Shown: positions 18,651 through 29,308, numbered from the stretch's first letter. The stretch: 55,534 nucleotides of DNA from Paracoccaceae bacterium (GCA_026710155.1 JAPORQ010000078.1:1-55534); one strand, 5' to 3'. Translations and numbers: made by a program. The notes: a model not told the origin generated them from the sequence alone.

Positions 18651-19877
18651 TTATACTTCCATGAATATAAGGGGATTTAACGCCTTTTCATAGCGTGTTA
18701 TTTCATAATGCAAATGAGGTCCGGTGGAAATACCGGTCGAGCCAACTGTACCAATTTTATCATCATGGGCAACAAACTCACCGTTCTTTACATTGATGCT
18801 ATTTAAATGGGCATAAATTGTTCGCAATCCAGAGATGTGACGAATAATAATTGTTTTTCCAAAACCACCATTGGTGCCCACAAATTCCACAATGCCGTTG
18901 CCAGTGGCATATACGGGTGTTCCAATCTTGGCGCCAAAATCTATTCCATTATGCATTTTTACTATACCCGATACCGGATGCCTGCGCATTCCAAATCTTG
19001 AAGTCGTGCGCAAGGTACCTTTCAAGGGTTTGCCGAATGGCAGTGAATGATACCCCGTATTCAAAATATTCATGTATTCCAAAGACGCTTCAAGTTGGAT
19101 TGTGTTGCCAGATAATGTTGAACCGGATAAACTTTCCGAGGTTTTCAGCTCCAAATCTCCTTGCAGGGCTTGATCTTGATTGCGAAACAGCGTTCTGAGC
19201 TCATCCTGAATTCTGGCAGGTGATACATTCACCCGGCTCAACACATCTTCGATTCCGTTGGTTGCCTTAGCAATATTGAGTGAAAGGTCATTCAAAAGCC
19301 TTGCCATTCGCTGACTGTTTGCATCAAGCAGGTTTTGACCCTTTTGAACTTTGTTCTCGAGAACTGTTATTCTATACTGAGATTTCCTTAAATTTTCTGT
19401 GCTATCGGAAAGAACTCTGGACAGGGTGGAAACAAGGTCAGAATCATTTGATCCAGCAATGATACCCGATGAATTTGCATTGCCGGGATTTGAGGATTCA
19501 ACACCCAATTCGGCAATCTCCTTCCTAAGCAGATTCAATTCCTGTTCCTGTTGATATACAAGATCAATCGCTTTTTGGGTTTGGCTGATCAATGCCTTGT
19601 TTTCAACAATAAGGCTGTCGCGCTCCCTGAGCAGAGTTACCAGATTGCTGTTCAAATTGTCATTGGAAATGATTTGATAATTACCGCCTTGATATTTGTT
19701 GTTTACAACCAGAAAGGAGGCAATTACCGCCCACAAAAAAATGATTGCTGTCAGGGTAACCAGCAAAAACCTGGCCTTGGAACCAAGAAATATATACTTG
19801 GTATCACCCCCTGATTGAATGGAAACAATCCAATCACCCATCTGCACAAAAGATAATTTATTTGGGATATCCTGCAC
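18651..19877 (-). CDS. M23-family peptidoglycan endopeptidase, membrane-anchored with coiled coil
   Basis: The 408-residue protein has an N-terminal transmembrane segment (about residues 33-53), a long periplasmic coiled-coil region (about 75-225) and a C-terminal LytM/M23 domain (about 290-405). Zinc-ligand motifs are present: HNGIDFGA early in the domain, HLHYE near its end, and IYAHLNS between them. This domain cleaves peptide cross-links in peptidoglycan or, if degenerate, activates amidases; here the metal motifs look intact. GTG at 19877 is used, and an ATG at 19841 is an alternative. It is co-transcribed with the bactofilin gene and divergent from the AsmA-like gene across 205 bp. Confidence 0.9.
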   Translation of the reverse strand: MQDIPNKLSFVQMGDWIVSIQSGGDTKYIFLGSKARFLLVTLTAIIFLWAVIASFLVVNNKYQGGNYQIISNDNLNSNLVTLLRERDSLIVENKALISQTQKAIDLVYQQEQELNLLRKEIAELGVESSNPGNANSSGIIAGSNDSDLVSTLSRVLSDSTENLRKSQYRITVLENKVQKGQNLLDANSQRMARLLNDLSLNIAKATNGIEDVLSRVNVSPARIQDELRTLFRNQDQALQGDLELKTSESLSGSTLSGNTIQLEASLEYMNILNTGYHSLPFGKPLKGTLRTTSRFGMRRHPVSGIVKMHNGIDFGAKIGTPVYATGNGIVEFVGTNGGFGKTIIIRHISGLRTIYAHLNSINVKNGEFVAHDDKIGTVGSTGISTGPHLHYEITRYEKALNPLIFMEV

Positions 19878-20082
19878 CGTCCTGCTACTTCTGACTGTAT
19901 AAATCTTATAGTTTTTATGTTATCCTAATCTAGTAAAAGAAATTGTCAATTGGAAATAACAATCTCGAAACTAAATCAAGAGATAGGTTTATTTCATTGG
20001 TAGTTTGCAGGCGCTCCAAATAACTTCTTAGGAGTAGTTTCATTCGATTGCACGGGCTTGCAGTAGTAAATACGAAATAATT

Positions 20083-23000
20083 GTGAACTTTCTTGACATA
20101 AAAACATTATTTTCCAAGTCACTCGTTCGACGGATTTTCATTGGTGTGATGGGTTCATGCCTTGCTGCGTTTGTATGGTTGATCGTTGGTCCAATTCCCA
20201 TTCCCAAATTTTTCGAAAACATTGTTATCGAGAGGACAATTGAGATTGCCAACATTGAGGATGTGGAAATCAGTGATTCCAAAATATCACTGGATATTGC
20301 CAGATTTCGTCCTGAAATACATTTTAAAGAAGCAGAAATCCAGTTAATTCAGGGAAACAACAAGGTAAAACTTACCGATGGTGAGATTTCATTCAGTTTG
20401 ATATCCTTGATCAGAGGTTCGTTTGTTCCGACAACCATCACTGGCAATGAAATTACCATTGCCATTTCCCCAGGTGAGTTGGGATTGCCTTCCGTTGATG
20501 GGGAAACCGGTGATTCCCTAACTGATTTAGAACCGTTATCAAAAATCATTGAATTTCTTGAATCACTTCAAATTAACACTCTGGAATTGATTGAATTCAA
20601 AAAAATCATCATTCCATATGTATCGCAGGCTGAGCAAGCAGAATTTACCTTTGAGGGGCTGTTTCAACTGATCAGTAATGAATCCGGCTTTGATGGAAAT
20701 TATTACTATCCTGACGAATCGGAAGAAGCCAAGGTCAAGTTGGTCCTTAAGCGATACTTAAACAATCAGGATATTTCATACAGGCTAAATATTGCTGGAG
20801 ATGCAGGCATTTTGAATGATCTTATCAACACCGGAAAATATGAACCTGAAATTAATGAAAGGAAGGATTTCGGAACCGTACTTTTGGAACTCAAAACCCA
20901 TCAGCCCTACGAAACAATAGAGGGATCATTCAATATCCTGGATACCAATTTTGAAATGGCAAACTTTTTCACTCCCTTGCATGTAGGTAGCATGAATATT
21001 CAATTCCAATACCTGCTTGACCAGAGTATGATTAATTTGGAGACCATATATCTGCGGTCAAATTTGTTTACTTCCAGTGGTGATGGAACAATAAACCTAA
21101 AATTTCTGAATGAGGGTATAGACATTAATGGCAAAACTGCACTTGAGACCATTTTAGCCGACAGGATAGGTGTAAGTGAAGGAATAGACCATTCGGGGAA
21201 GGTTTCTTTTGCATTTCTGATACCCTTTGACGGACAGTCGGGAAGTTATAACATTGAGACGGAATTCACAGGCTTTACTTCTGGCTCTGAGGAAAATTCA
21301 TTAATCGCCTATCTGTTGCAGGAAAATAGCAAGTTTACCGGAAATTTATCTGGGGAGTTGAGTTCACAAAGATCCGTCAACTCGTTGAAGGGGCATTTTA
21401 GTTGGATTAATGACCCGGACATTCCTGTCAATGATACCACAAGATCCAGTATCGACATACCCGTGAGGTATGATGAACAAATCGATAGTTTTATTGCCGA
21501 GGGAATTAATGTATCAATTGCAGAATTATCCCTGAATATAGATGGCAAGCTTGTACTGGAGCAGTCTGGTGGTGATACCAGCCCATCATATTATGGTGAA
21601 TTTGATTTACACGAAAAATCACAGGTTAATCCCGTGCTCAAAAAGATTGGAAACATAGGGATAAATGGAAATCTTGAATCCGAGGGTTTGAATTTTTCAT
21701 ACAATCTGGCCCTGGACCGGGGTGACGCTTCAATTTGGGACAGAAATTCACCTGCGTTTTCCTCCAGGGGAAACATCAATCTAAATACCGCTTCCGATGA
21801 TGGAATAGGGATTGGTGGTTCGATCGAAATGACCTTGGGCGACTCCAATCGAAATAATGATCTTCAAGTTAATTTTGCAGGTGAACTGCAACGACAGGAA
21901 ATCAACCTTGAAGAATTGGTTATGAAATTGGATCCAATCTCCATGAGTGCCTCCGGCAAGATGGAAATCACCAATGATGAAAGTTCATCTCCATTTTCCG
22001 GTCATTTCAACGTCAGGCAAATTGATTTCCTGGGTTCGGAACAACAACTGACCTTTGGTTCGGCTGATGATATCAAGTTGCAGTTATCGTTGGATGATGA
22101 AAAGATTTATGGTGAAATTACCGCGCCTCAAAAACTGCTTTCAACACTTTACAGTTTGCAGGCTCATGAAGTTCCCGGATTGTTTCAGCAGAAAAATGGC
22201 GAGGGGCGAATTTCTCTCAAGGCAGGGTATAACTGGATTACTTCTGAAATAGGAGGTGAAATCAGGGGTTCATCACTTGTATTACCTGTTGACAGCAATA
22301 ACCTTCATGTCAACAATCTGTTTCTGTCCTTTACCTATCCTCTGGGTACAGGGCAAAACATTATCAAAATTGATGAATTGTCTGCGGATTCCAAGCATTT
22401 TTCAATTTTGGCAAATGGAAATCTATATGCTGAATCATTCTATTTCCATCCCCAATTGGTTGGCAACATTGTTCTGGAAAAGGGAACTTTGAAGAAAAGC
22501 CAGATATTTGAGGAAACACTGGATAACATTACAGGAAGTTTTGATTTGCAGCTTGACTTGGAAAAAAGGCAACTGAAGATAGCTAGAGCCCATTTCAAGG
22601 AAGCGGTAACACAGATTTGGGGCGAGGGTGATTTTACTCTTGATAATCAGGAAAAACTTGGAACCATCCAGTTTTGGTCAAGAAATCTGGGTAAGAATGA
22701 ACTGATCGGGTTCTGGCCATTGGATTTTGTGGCAAAGACCAGAACCTGGTTGAAAACAAACATTCATTCCGGAGAAATCAATGATTTGACAGGTGGACTG
22801 ACCTTGTTTCGCAATGAAAGGCCTCGACTGGAAGTCACCTACACCTTTTCCGATGTTGATTTTACCTATCTGAAAGGATTTCCTCCGATTGTAAATGGGA
22901 GCGGTTATGCTACCCTGACCGAAAATGACCTGTCCCTTCAAATGGAAGAGGGGTATACCGAAGCATTTGAAAATGGCACATTGACACTTGATGGCAGCAG

Positions 23001-24642
23001 TTTTTATATACCCAAGATAACCAACAACAAAATCCCTTCGGAGGTTCACCTGAAGGTAGATGGCAAGATCTACCCTCTGTTTGTATTACTTGATCTGCCT
23101 CCCTTCAATTTCATTGCCAAGGCAAATCTGACTCCGGTCTTTGTCAGCGGTGATGCCAAGGGCGAGATTAGAATTAGATTTCCCCTCATCGGTAAAATAC
23201 CCCTGGATAAAATTACTTTCGAGGGTGCTGGTGAGTTCAATAACTTTGAAACCATCGGTTTGTTTTATGGAAAGTCCTTTCAATCCGACAGATTAAAAAT
23301 AGATTTCGATGAAAAGGGGTTGGTTATCGAGGGGGGTGGAAAATTTGGCAATTTGCCGATTCAAACGACCATGATTCAAAATTTTGAACAAGGGGTAACC
23401 GAACGTCTGAATATTAACGGTTTCTTTGAGATTTCCGACCTTCTCTTTGAGGAGTTCAATGTGGATTTTTTACCGGAGATAGTTTCCGGTTCAAGCAGGG
23501 TGGATTTCAACATGAGGTTTCCCCAGGATGCACCAGCGGTAATGACTGTTGAATCAGACCTTTATGGTACAAGTGTGGATATTCCGGTAATTGATTGGCA
23601 AAAATCCTCGGAAGAAATGGGCAGGATGGAAATAGGTGTCAGAATCACCAACCCCCTTGATTTGTATTCATTTGAAATTTCAGCCAAGGGGCTGGATGCA
23701 GCAGGAAGACTTAACCTCACACAGGATGGAGGTTTCGAATCATTTTATTTCGACCGGGTTGAATTGGAGAATTTCTATTCCGGGGAACTGAATATTTCGT
23801 TGACTGAAAATGGTAATTTACAAATTGAAATACCAGGCACCATAGAATTGGTTGATTCCGAAATGCTGTCCCAATACGCTTCAGATGAGGATTCAGAACG
23901 CAGTTTCAGCATTTATTTGGGTGAGTTGAAAATTTCTTCCCGACTATCCATAACAGAAATCACAGGCATGATTCAGAGGGATGGGGATTTAAGGGCAAAT
24001 TTCAATGGTAAAATGAATGGTGGTGCCACCCTGAATGGTTGGCTGTTTGACCGGGAAGGATCCTGGATGTTAAGAATTGCCTCCGACAATGCCGGACAGG
24101 TGGCACGTGATGCAAAAATTATCGAATCATTGGGTGGTGGTAAAATCTGGGTGGATATAAGCCCCGGTGAGGAAGCGGATGAATTCCAGGGAACAATCAT
24201 AATAAGTGATATAACAATACCCCCGTTTTACGAATTGGGCACCGCCCCAGCGAATGGTGGTGATTCGCCAAATGAAGAGACAACGGAGATAAAAATGGAC
24301 CAGATCAGGTCCGATTTCCTTGTTACCAGGGAAAAAATGGTTTTTAACGATGCTGCCGGTATTGGTACACAGGTGGGATTTTCATTTTCGGGTGACTATT
24401 CCCTTGTGGATAAAACCATGAATTTTGAGGGTACGGTAGCACCCCTCAGGGTCATTACAACCCTGATCAAGATCATCAATCCGATCAGTTTTCTGGTACC
24501 CCGGCGAATCTCCGGTGAGATTGGTACATTCGATTTTACTCTCAGGGGAACGCTATCCGAACCGGATTTTAACATAGAGCCAACTTCCATAATCAATCCC
24601 GACAATTTAACTGGTTTCCTCTTTTTGAATATTGCACCCTAA
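20083..24642 (+). CDS. Large AsmA-like / DUF3971 (YhdP-type) envelope protein
   Basis: This 1519-residue protein has one N-terminal transmembrane segment (about residues 16-34) followed by a very long periplasmic region of short amphipathic beta strands. A DUF3971-like part lies in the first half and middle, and an AsmA-type C-terminal domain includes the closing pattern MNFEGTVAPL...NPISFLVPRRISGEIGTFDF. Such proteins belong to the repeating beta-groove lipid-transfer group (TamB, YhdP, AsmA) that bridges the inner and outer membranes. A phospholipid-transport role is inferred from the family. The start is a GTG at 20083; a later ATG would lose the membrane anchor. queA follows 14 bp after its stop, so the two are likely co-transcribed. 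Confidence 0.85.
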   Translation: MNFLDIKTLFSKSLVRRIFIGVMGSCLAAFVWLIVGPIPIPKFFENIVIERTIEIANIEDVEISDSKISLDIARFRPEIHFKEAEIQLIQGNNKVKLTDGEISFSLISLIRGSFVPTTITGNEITIAISPGELGLPSVDGETGDSLTDLEPLSKIIEFLESLQINTLELIEFKKIIIPYVSQAEQAEFTFEGLFQLISNESGFDGNYYYPDESEEAKVKLVLKRYLNNQDISYRLNIAGDAGILNDLINTGKYEPEINERKDFGTVLLELKTHQPYETIEGSFNILDTNFEMANFFTPLHVGSMNIQFQYLLDQSMINLETIYLRSNLFTSSGDGTINLKFLNEGIDINGKTALETILADRIGVSEGIDHSGKVSFAFLIPFDGQSGSYNIETEFTGFTSGSEENSLIAYLLQENSKFTGNLSGELSSQRSVNSLKGHFSWINDPDIPVNDTTRSSIDIPVRYDEQIDSFIAEGINVSIAELSLNIDGKLVLEQSGGDTSPSYYGEFDLHEKSQVNPVLKKIGNIGINGNLESEGLNFSYNLALDRGDASIWDRNSPAFSSRGNINLNTASDDGIGIGGSIEMTLGDSNRNNDLQVNFAGELQRQEINLEELVMKLDPISMSASGKMEITNDESSSPFSGHFNVRQIDFLGSEQQLTFGSADDIKLQLSLDDEKIYGEITAPQKLLSTLYSLQAHEVPGLFQQKNGEGRISLKAGYNWITSEIGGEIRGSSLVLPVDSNNLHVNNLFLSFTYPLGTGQNIIKIDELSADSKHFSILANGNLYAESFYFHPQLVGNIVLEKGTLKKSQIFEETLDNITGSFDLQLDLEKRQLKIARAHFKEAVTQIWGEGDFTLDNQEKLGTIQFWSRNLGKNELIGFWPLDFVAKTRTWLKTNIHSGEINDLTGGLTLFRNERPRLEVTYTFSDVDFTYLKGFPPIVNGSGYATLTENDLSLQMEEGYTEAFENGTLTLDGSSFYIPKITNNKIPSEVHLKVDGKIYPLFVLLDLPPFNFIAKANLTPVFVSGDAKGEIRIRFPLIGKIPLDKITFEGAGEFNNFETIGLFYGKSFQSDRLKIDFDEKGLVIEGGGKFGNLPIQTTMIQNFEQGVTERLNINGFFEISDLLFEEFNVDFLPEIVSGSSRVDFNMRFPQDAPAVMTVESDLYGTSVDIPVIDWQKSSEEMGRMEIGVRITNPLDLYSFEISAKGLDAAGRLNLTQDGGFESFYFDRVELENFYSGELNISLTENGNLQIEIPGTIELVDSEMLSQYASDEDSERSFSIYLGELKISSRLSITEITGMIQRDGDLRANFNGKMNGGATLNGWLFDREGSWMLRIASDNAGQVARDAKIIESLGGGKIWVDISPGEEADEFQGTIIISDITIPPFYELGTAPANGGDSPNEETTEIKMDQIRSDFLVTREKMVFNDAAGIGTQVGFSFSGDYSLVDKTMNFEGTVAPLRVITTLIKIINPISFLVPRRISGEIGTFDFTLRGTLSEPDFNIEPTSIINPDNLTGFLFLNIAP

Positions 24643-24656
24643 ATCCTTTCAATAGC

Positions 24657-25718
24657 ATGGATCTGAACTATTTTGATTACGACCTTCCTGCGCGCCTAAT
24701 TGCACACAATCCTGTGAATCCACGAAGTTCCTCCCGGTTGCTCGTATCGCGCACGAATCGGATCGTTGATGCCGGTTTCATGGATCTACCCTCCTTTCTG
24801 AATGAAGGGGATCTGCTGGTTATTAACAATACCAAGGTTTTTCCAGCCTTGCTGGTCGGACATAAAATGAAATCCGATCCCTTTTCTGCCGACACGGTTC
24901 CCGGAGCAAGAATTTCCCTTAACCTTGATTCACAAAACCGAAATGGAATCTGGTCATGTCTGGGAAAACCAATGAAAAAATTGCGTGTTGATGATGTCGT
25001 TCGATTTGGCATGCACATTGAGGGAAAAATTATACGGATCGATGGCAGATGGTGTGAGGTTGAATTCAATCAACAAGGTGAAGATTTTTTCAGGGAAGTA
25101 CAAGCAATAGGTCATACACCCCTTCCAGGTTACATAACTGCCAAGAGGCCTGAATTACCTGCTGATCAAACCGATTATCAATCCTATTTTGCTCGGCATG
25201 CCGGAGCTGTGGCTGCACCCACGGCATCACTGCATTTTGATGAAAAGATTGTTTCCAGGCTATTGCAGAAAGGCATCAAATTTACCGAATTAACACTTCA
25301 CGTTGGCGCCGGGACCTTCCTGCCAATGACTTCGGATAGGATTTCGGATCATAAAATCCATGGTGAGTGGGGCAGTATTACGCAATCTGCAGTTGATGAG
25401 ATTCTAACTGCCAAAAGAAAAAACAGGAGAGTAATTGCCGTAGGCACAACATCTCTCAGGTTGATTGAAACTGCTGCAAGGGAGGGTCGGATCGAAGCTT
25501 GGGAAGGTGTAACAGATCTGTATATTACTCCGGGATTTGCGTTTAAAGTTGCCGATGGATTATTGACCAACTTTCATCTCCCAAAATCCTCCCTTCTGGT
25601 TCTCGTCGCCGCTTTTGTGGGTGGCAAGAAAATGAAGGAAATTTACCATCACGCACTTCACGAGGAGTATCGGTTCTTGTCATATGGCGACAGCTCCCTG
25701 CTTCTCAATTCATCCTAA
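24657..25718 (+). CDS. queA: S-adenosylmethionine:tRNA ribosyltransferase-isomerase (QueA)
   Basis: This 353-residue enzyme transfers and isomerises the ribosyl group of S-adenosylmethionine onto 7-aminomethyl-7-deazaguanine in tRNA, giving epoxyqueuosine at the wobble base. Family features are YDLPARLIAHNPV at the N-terminus, GDLLVINNTKVFPALL, HAGAVAAPTASLHFD, LTLHVGAGTFLPM, and the C-terminal TNFHLPKSSLLVLVAAF. The length is normal. It begins with ATG 14 bp after the AsmA-like gene, suggesting a shared transcript. No tgt gene is adjacent in this window. Confidence 0.97.
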   Translation: MDLNYFDYDLPARLIAHNPVNPRSSSRLLVSRTNRIVDAGFMDLPSFLNEGDLLVINNTKVFPALLVGHKMKSDPFSADTVPGARISLNLDSQNRNGIWSCLGKPMKKLRVDDVVRFGMHIEGKIIRIDGRWCEVEFNQQGEDFFREVQAIGHTPLPGYITAKRPELPADQTDYQSYFARHAGAVAAPTASLHFDEKIVSRLLQKGIKFTELTLHVGAGTFLPMTSDRISDHKIHGEWGSITQSAVDEILTAKRKNRRVIAVGTTSLRLIETAAREGRIEAWEGVTDLYITPGFAFKVADGLLTNFHLPKSSLLVLVAAFVGGKKMKEIYHHALHEEYRFLSYGDSSLLLNSS

Positions 25719-26173
25719 ATCCCTTGTTGAATAACTTCTTCACAAATCAAAAAAAGAGGCTTATAAACAATAGTATCATTCTCTTGAAATAATCGAAATA
25801 GGCCGAACAGCTCAGGAATCGCTTTCCTAGTTCCCCATTCCCGAGGATATTGGAAGAAATCCTTAGACAATCGGCAAATTCTCCATGGCGGTAGTGCGAG
25901 TTGGTGAGTATCATCGTCCATCTCCTGCAGGACAACTGTATCATCCTACTTTTTGTAAGGAAAAATATCTTTTTTAATTGTTGCTTGCCTAGGCATAATC
26001 TATCCCTCTCTTGGAGAAGGTAGAAGGATCATTGGGATCAACCTTTAGCTTGATTTTCCTCATTGTACCGTTCTTTTCTTCTGGTTACTATGAGAGTAAA
26101 AAATATTGCTTCATAATCCCCTTTAAATCATAAAGGAAATTCCAATATTCGGATTTTTTCGAAAGGAGATGTG
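25719..26173. other. 455-bp intergenic region with a possible unrecognised relic
   Basis: Two overlapping minus-strand open frames lie between about 25715 and 25944 and encode protein-like text (for example FFQYPREWGTRKAIPELFGLF). They are in different frames, lack a credible start and match nothing I can name. They may be debris of a mobile element. The right part supplies an AAAGGAG ribosome site for the following gene. Confidence 0.4.
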
Positions 26174-27430
26174 ATGTTGACAATTCTTGGTCAAATATGG
26201 GCTTTGCTCTTTGGAATTTTCCTTTTGATGGTTGGGAATGGAATCCATGGAACACTCATCGGCATCAGGGGTGTACAGGAAAAATTTACGACGTTGGAAC
26301 TATCCATTATCATGTCTGGATATTTCATAGGATTCCTGTTTGGTTCAAGGCTAACACCACACATGATCTTGCGTGTTGGCCATGTCAGGGTATTTGCTGC
26401 CTTGGGGTCACTGATTTCTGCGGCCTTGATTCTGTTTGCCCAATTTCCTTATCCCTGGGTTTGGTTCATCCTCAGGGTTTTGATTGGTGTAGGTTTTTCA
26501 GGTGTGTATGTTGTTGCTGAAAGCTGGCTCAATGAAAGTTCTACCAATCAGAACAGGGGAAAAATCCTGGCTATCTACATATCCATTCAGATGTTTGGTG
26601 TTATTTCGGCACAGGTATTATTCAACTTTGCCGATACCACTGGATTTTTGCTGTTTGTAATTGCCTCGGTTCTGGTTTCCCTGTCCTTCACACCGATATT
26701 GCTATCGGTATCACCGACTCCACGGCTGGAAGCAACACGCCCCATGAAAATTGTCCAGTTGTGCAAGGTTTCACCACTTGGAGTGGTTGGGGCCTTATGT
26801 CTTGGTGCTGTATTTGCAGCATTATTCGGTATGGCCGCGGTCTATGGATCCAGAATTGGAATGTCGCCCTCGGAAATTGCCCTCTTTATCAGTATGATTT
26901 ACCTTGGTGGGATGGTCATGCAGTATCCAATCGGGTACATTTCAGATAGAATGGATCGAAGGAAATTGATTTTCATTGTTGCAGCTATCTGCACGAGCTT
27001 TGCCTGTCTGGGGGTGTTTACGGGTTCGACCCTGACGATCCTACTGGGTGTTACCTTTGTAATTGGTGCCACTACCATTCCCTTGTATTCACTCATGATT
27101 GCCTACACCAATGATTATCTGGATGTAAGTGACATGCCGGCAGGTGCAAGCGGTTTGATTTTTGTCAATGGACTGGGAGCAATCAGCGGTCCCTTTCTAG
27201 TTGGCTGGATAATGGATTTCATCGGTCCACATGGCTTCTTCATTTACATATCATTTTCCATGGCGTTACTGGCAGTGTTCTGTATAATCAGAATGACCAT
27301 AACAGAGCGACCGGAAATTGCAGAAACAATGTCCTACACTCCCATCAGTCCTACTTCAACGCCTGTTGTGTCTGATATGGCCCAGGAACACGCCATTGAA
27401 CAACAATCTGAGGAAGGTAAATTGGAATAA
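26174..27430 (+). CDS. MFS transporter (YcaD-like)
   Basis: The 418-residue protein has about twelve hydrophobic segments of the major facilitator superfamily and most resembles the YcaD-like branch. Supporting features are the N-terminal GNGIHGTLIGIRG turn, the GYFIGFLFGSRLTPHMI segment and the cytoplasmic-loop motif YPIGYISDRMDRRKL between helices 8 and 9. The substrate is unknown for this branch. AAAGGAG at 26162-26168 favours the ATG at 26174 over the overlapping GTG at 26171. The C-terminal tail (about residues 385-418) is hydrophilic. The gene is followed by insertion-sequence debris. Confidence 0.88.
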   Translation: MLTILGQIWALLFGIFLLMVGNGIHGTLIGIRGVQEKFTTLELSIIMSGYFIGFLFGSRLTPHMILRVGHVRVFAALGSLISAALILFAQFPYPWVWFILRVLIGVGFSGVYVVAESWLNESSTNQNRGKILAIYISIQMFGVISAQVLFNFADTTGFLLFVIASVLVSLSFTPILLSVSPTPRLEATRPMKIVQLCKVSPLGVVGALCLGAVFAALFGMAAVYGSRIGMSPSEIALFISMIYLGGMVMQYPIGYISDRMDRRKLIFIVAAICTSFACLGVFTGSTLTILLGVTFVIGATTIPLYSLMIAYTNDYLDVSDMPAGASGLIFVNGLGAISGPFLVGWIMDFIGPHGFFIYISFSMALLAVFCIIRMTITERPEIAETMSYTPISPTSTPVVSDMAQEHAIEQQSEEGKLE

Positions 27431-27481
27431 GAGATGTGAATACCGAGGGGTGAGATTCCTGTATTGCGGTGCATTTTTTGA

Positions 27482-28879
27482 TCAAGCTGCCTTCTTTTTT
27501 TCCTGCCAGTGATTCCAATTTTTATTGGCAGGATCCCTCTTCTTCAGTTCTTCTACAATATAATCCCATGATTTGTCAAAACGACCCGACTTGATCAACG
27601 AACGAATGCTCGGAATGGCCTGGCCACCAGCCATGCTCCAACACATCTCCGATATCTTCATTCGCTCCCCGGCATGGGTCTTGTCCGCTGCCTCCACATG
27701 ACCCGACCCAATCGGTAAACCACGGCGCCTGAGATTCGCATGGTGCATCAGGCCACGCCGCCCGTTGAAGTGATTACAAACCGTCCGCAATTCCTACCTG
27801 GCCATATCCGGGGCAGCACAGTTCCAGAGACCGCGGATGGCCCTAGGAACACGGTCAACGCGCAATTGTCTTCCTCCAGCAGGACAGAACGCCAGCTCTC
27901 ATACCAATCACCCTTCGAATGCGCATGACCCGAAGCTGTCGAAAGACAGGTCGTGGGATGGTAAAAGTCGACAATCTCCCCATTGACTTCCCCGCCGGAC
28001 AAAAAATGTCCGGTTGCCCTTCGCGCCATCTGCGGCGCCGACACTAGTCAAGTCGGGATGCCTCGCCATGATCACCTTAAACCCGTCAGACAACCATTTC
28101 CTCAATGTCCCCTTCATGTGTTCCGGTATCCAGCCCGAACCGATCGTATGCAGGGGTTCCACCTTGCCGGCAGGAAAGGGAGGAACCACCTGCCGGTTGC
28201 CCTTGTGTCCCGTATCATAACTCCCAGCAATTCCGATCGGATGTTCACTAGGGCGAAGAATGTCATGAACACCATCAAGGGACAGGATAACGCCGGTTGC
28301 ACCCTCGGGAATGTCCTCGCCAATGCAGATATCCGAAAGCGTCTTGCCGGATGCATTCTGCCAGGATCGGCCAACCATCCGCGACAGTTTCCACCTGGTG
28401 GATGCTGCAGGGGAGGTGCCAACGAACCCATCAAAAACATCCATAACAGTCCTTGTCGGCATCTCCGCAAGCAAACGGGTCGCAATCCTTCCGGCCAGCA
28501 GGCAAAGGTTTTCATCAGTGGGACAGATGGAGTTCCCGACCGTGCTGTTCCGGTACACAGAACGCTGGTATTCAACCCTGCCGAAAAGGCAGGTCAAGGT
28601 TCCCGTGGAGGGTTTGGTACGGTACCACGACCTGCCATCACGCTCAATTGTACAGGCACCATCATCACGTTTTTCAACGGCCTTCGAGACAGGTTTCCGG
28701 ATGTACTCGCGGATGATCGGATTCCGGAATGTCCTCCGACAATTCCGCAAACTCGGCCAAGGCATCACCCAATACTTCCGATACCTCCAACCTGATTGTA
28801 CCCTTGCCAAAATCATTTTTTTCGTCGATGTTTCCTGCCATCGGGACTGCTCCTTCCCCGAAAAGTCATGATCCTGCAC
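27482..28879 (-). pseudogene. Frameshifted ISKra4-family transposase
   Basis: Read on the minus strand, three frames together make one ISKra4-type transposase. The first (28879 to about 27975) contains LFGRVEYQRSVY, MDVFDGFVG, VILSLDGVHDILRPSEHPIG and VIMARHPDLTSVGAADGAKG. The second (about 27990-27780) has the EIVDFYHPTTCLS stretch expected after the catalytic aspartate. The third (about 27790-27482) carries RRGLPIGSGHVEAADKTH and the C-terminal GGQAIPSIRSLIKSGRFDKSW. Two frameshifts interrupt it, so no active enzyme is made. GC content is visibly higher than in the flanking genes, consistent with import. Confidence 0.85.
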
Positions 28880-29002
28880 GTTTCTGCCACTTGGAAACGG
28901 AAAACGAACGAATCAAGCCAAAAAAGAGCGAAAACACCAAATTCGGGCTGTTTCATGGCAAAATTTACCGCAATATGGAAAACACACCCGTATCAACTTA
29001 TT
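28853..29002 (+). repeat. ISKra4 terminal region, copy 1 of a diverged direct repeat
   Basis: The sequence upstream of the transposase relic is repeated, with many substitutions and small indels, at 30208-30378. The best-conserved block is AAAACACCAAATTCGG followed by CATGGCAAAATT and ACCGCAAT. Having two copies of the same IS end in the same orientation implies a second IS copy of which only this end remains. Confidence 0.75.
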
Positions 29003-29232
29003 ATCCAAAACCCTGATCGGCGAGCTAAATCATGATTATTCGTTCCTTCAACATTTCCGGCCACATTCAGCAACCGGTTCAATCATCCAGTTCAAAAAAA
29101 ACGATTTTTGACCTCCGTTTTCCTGATCAAAATCATGTTTTCTACCATCAGTGAACAAAATCGCCTCCGGTGCAATGCCTGCGCACACACCTCCCGCCTG
29201 TCGGACACTTTGTTTCGTTCCTGGTTTTTTCC

Positions 29233-29261
29233 TTGACTTGCACGGATTCCCGTGCTATGTA
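29233..29261 (+). promoter_or_regulatory. Sigma70-type promoter with a dyad filling the spacer
   Basis: TTGACT (29233-29238) and TATGTA (29256-29261) are separated by exactly 17 bp. Twelve of the spacer bases form a perfect 6-bp dyad, GCACGG-ATTC-CCGTGC (29240-29255). An inverted repeat between the boxes is a typical repressor position. The promoter points to the secreted-protein gene at 29309, whose AAGGAGA ribosome site is at 29294-29300. Confidence 0.6.
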
Positions 29262-29308
29262 ACCGACATGGAAAAGCATCCGCAAACATACAGAAGGAGA
29301 ACGTACTC

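Noticed and set aside
25715-25944. Two overlapping minus-strand frames after queA as a gene
   Set aside because: They are short, in different frames, lack a ribosome site and match no family; kept only as possible debris.
28311-28871. 186-codon plus-strand frame opposite the ISKra4 relic
   Set aside because: The opposite strand carries clear transposase motifs; this frame has none.
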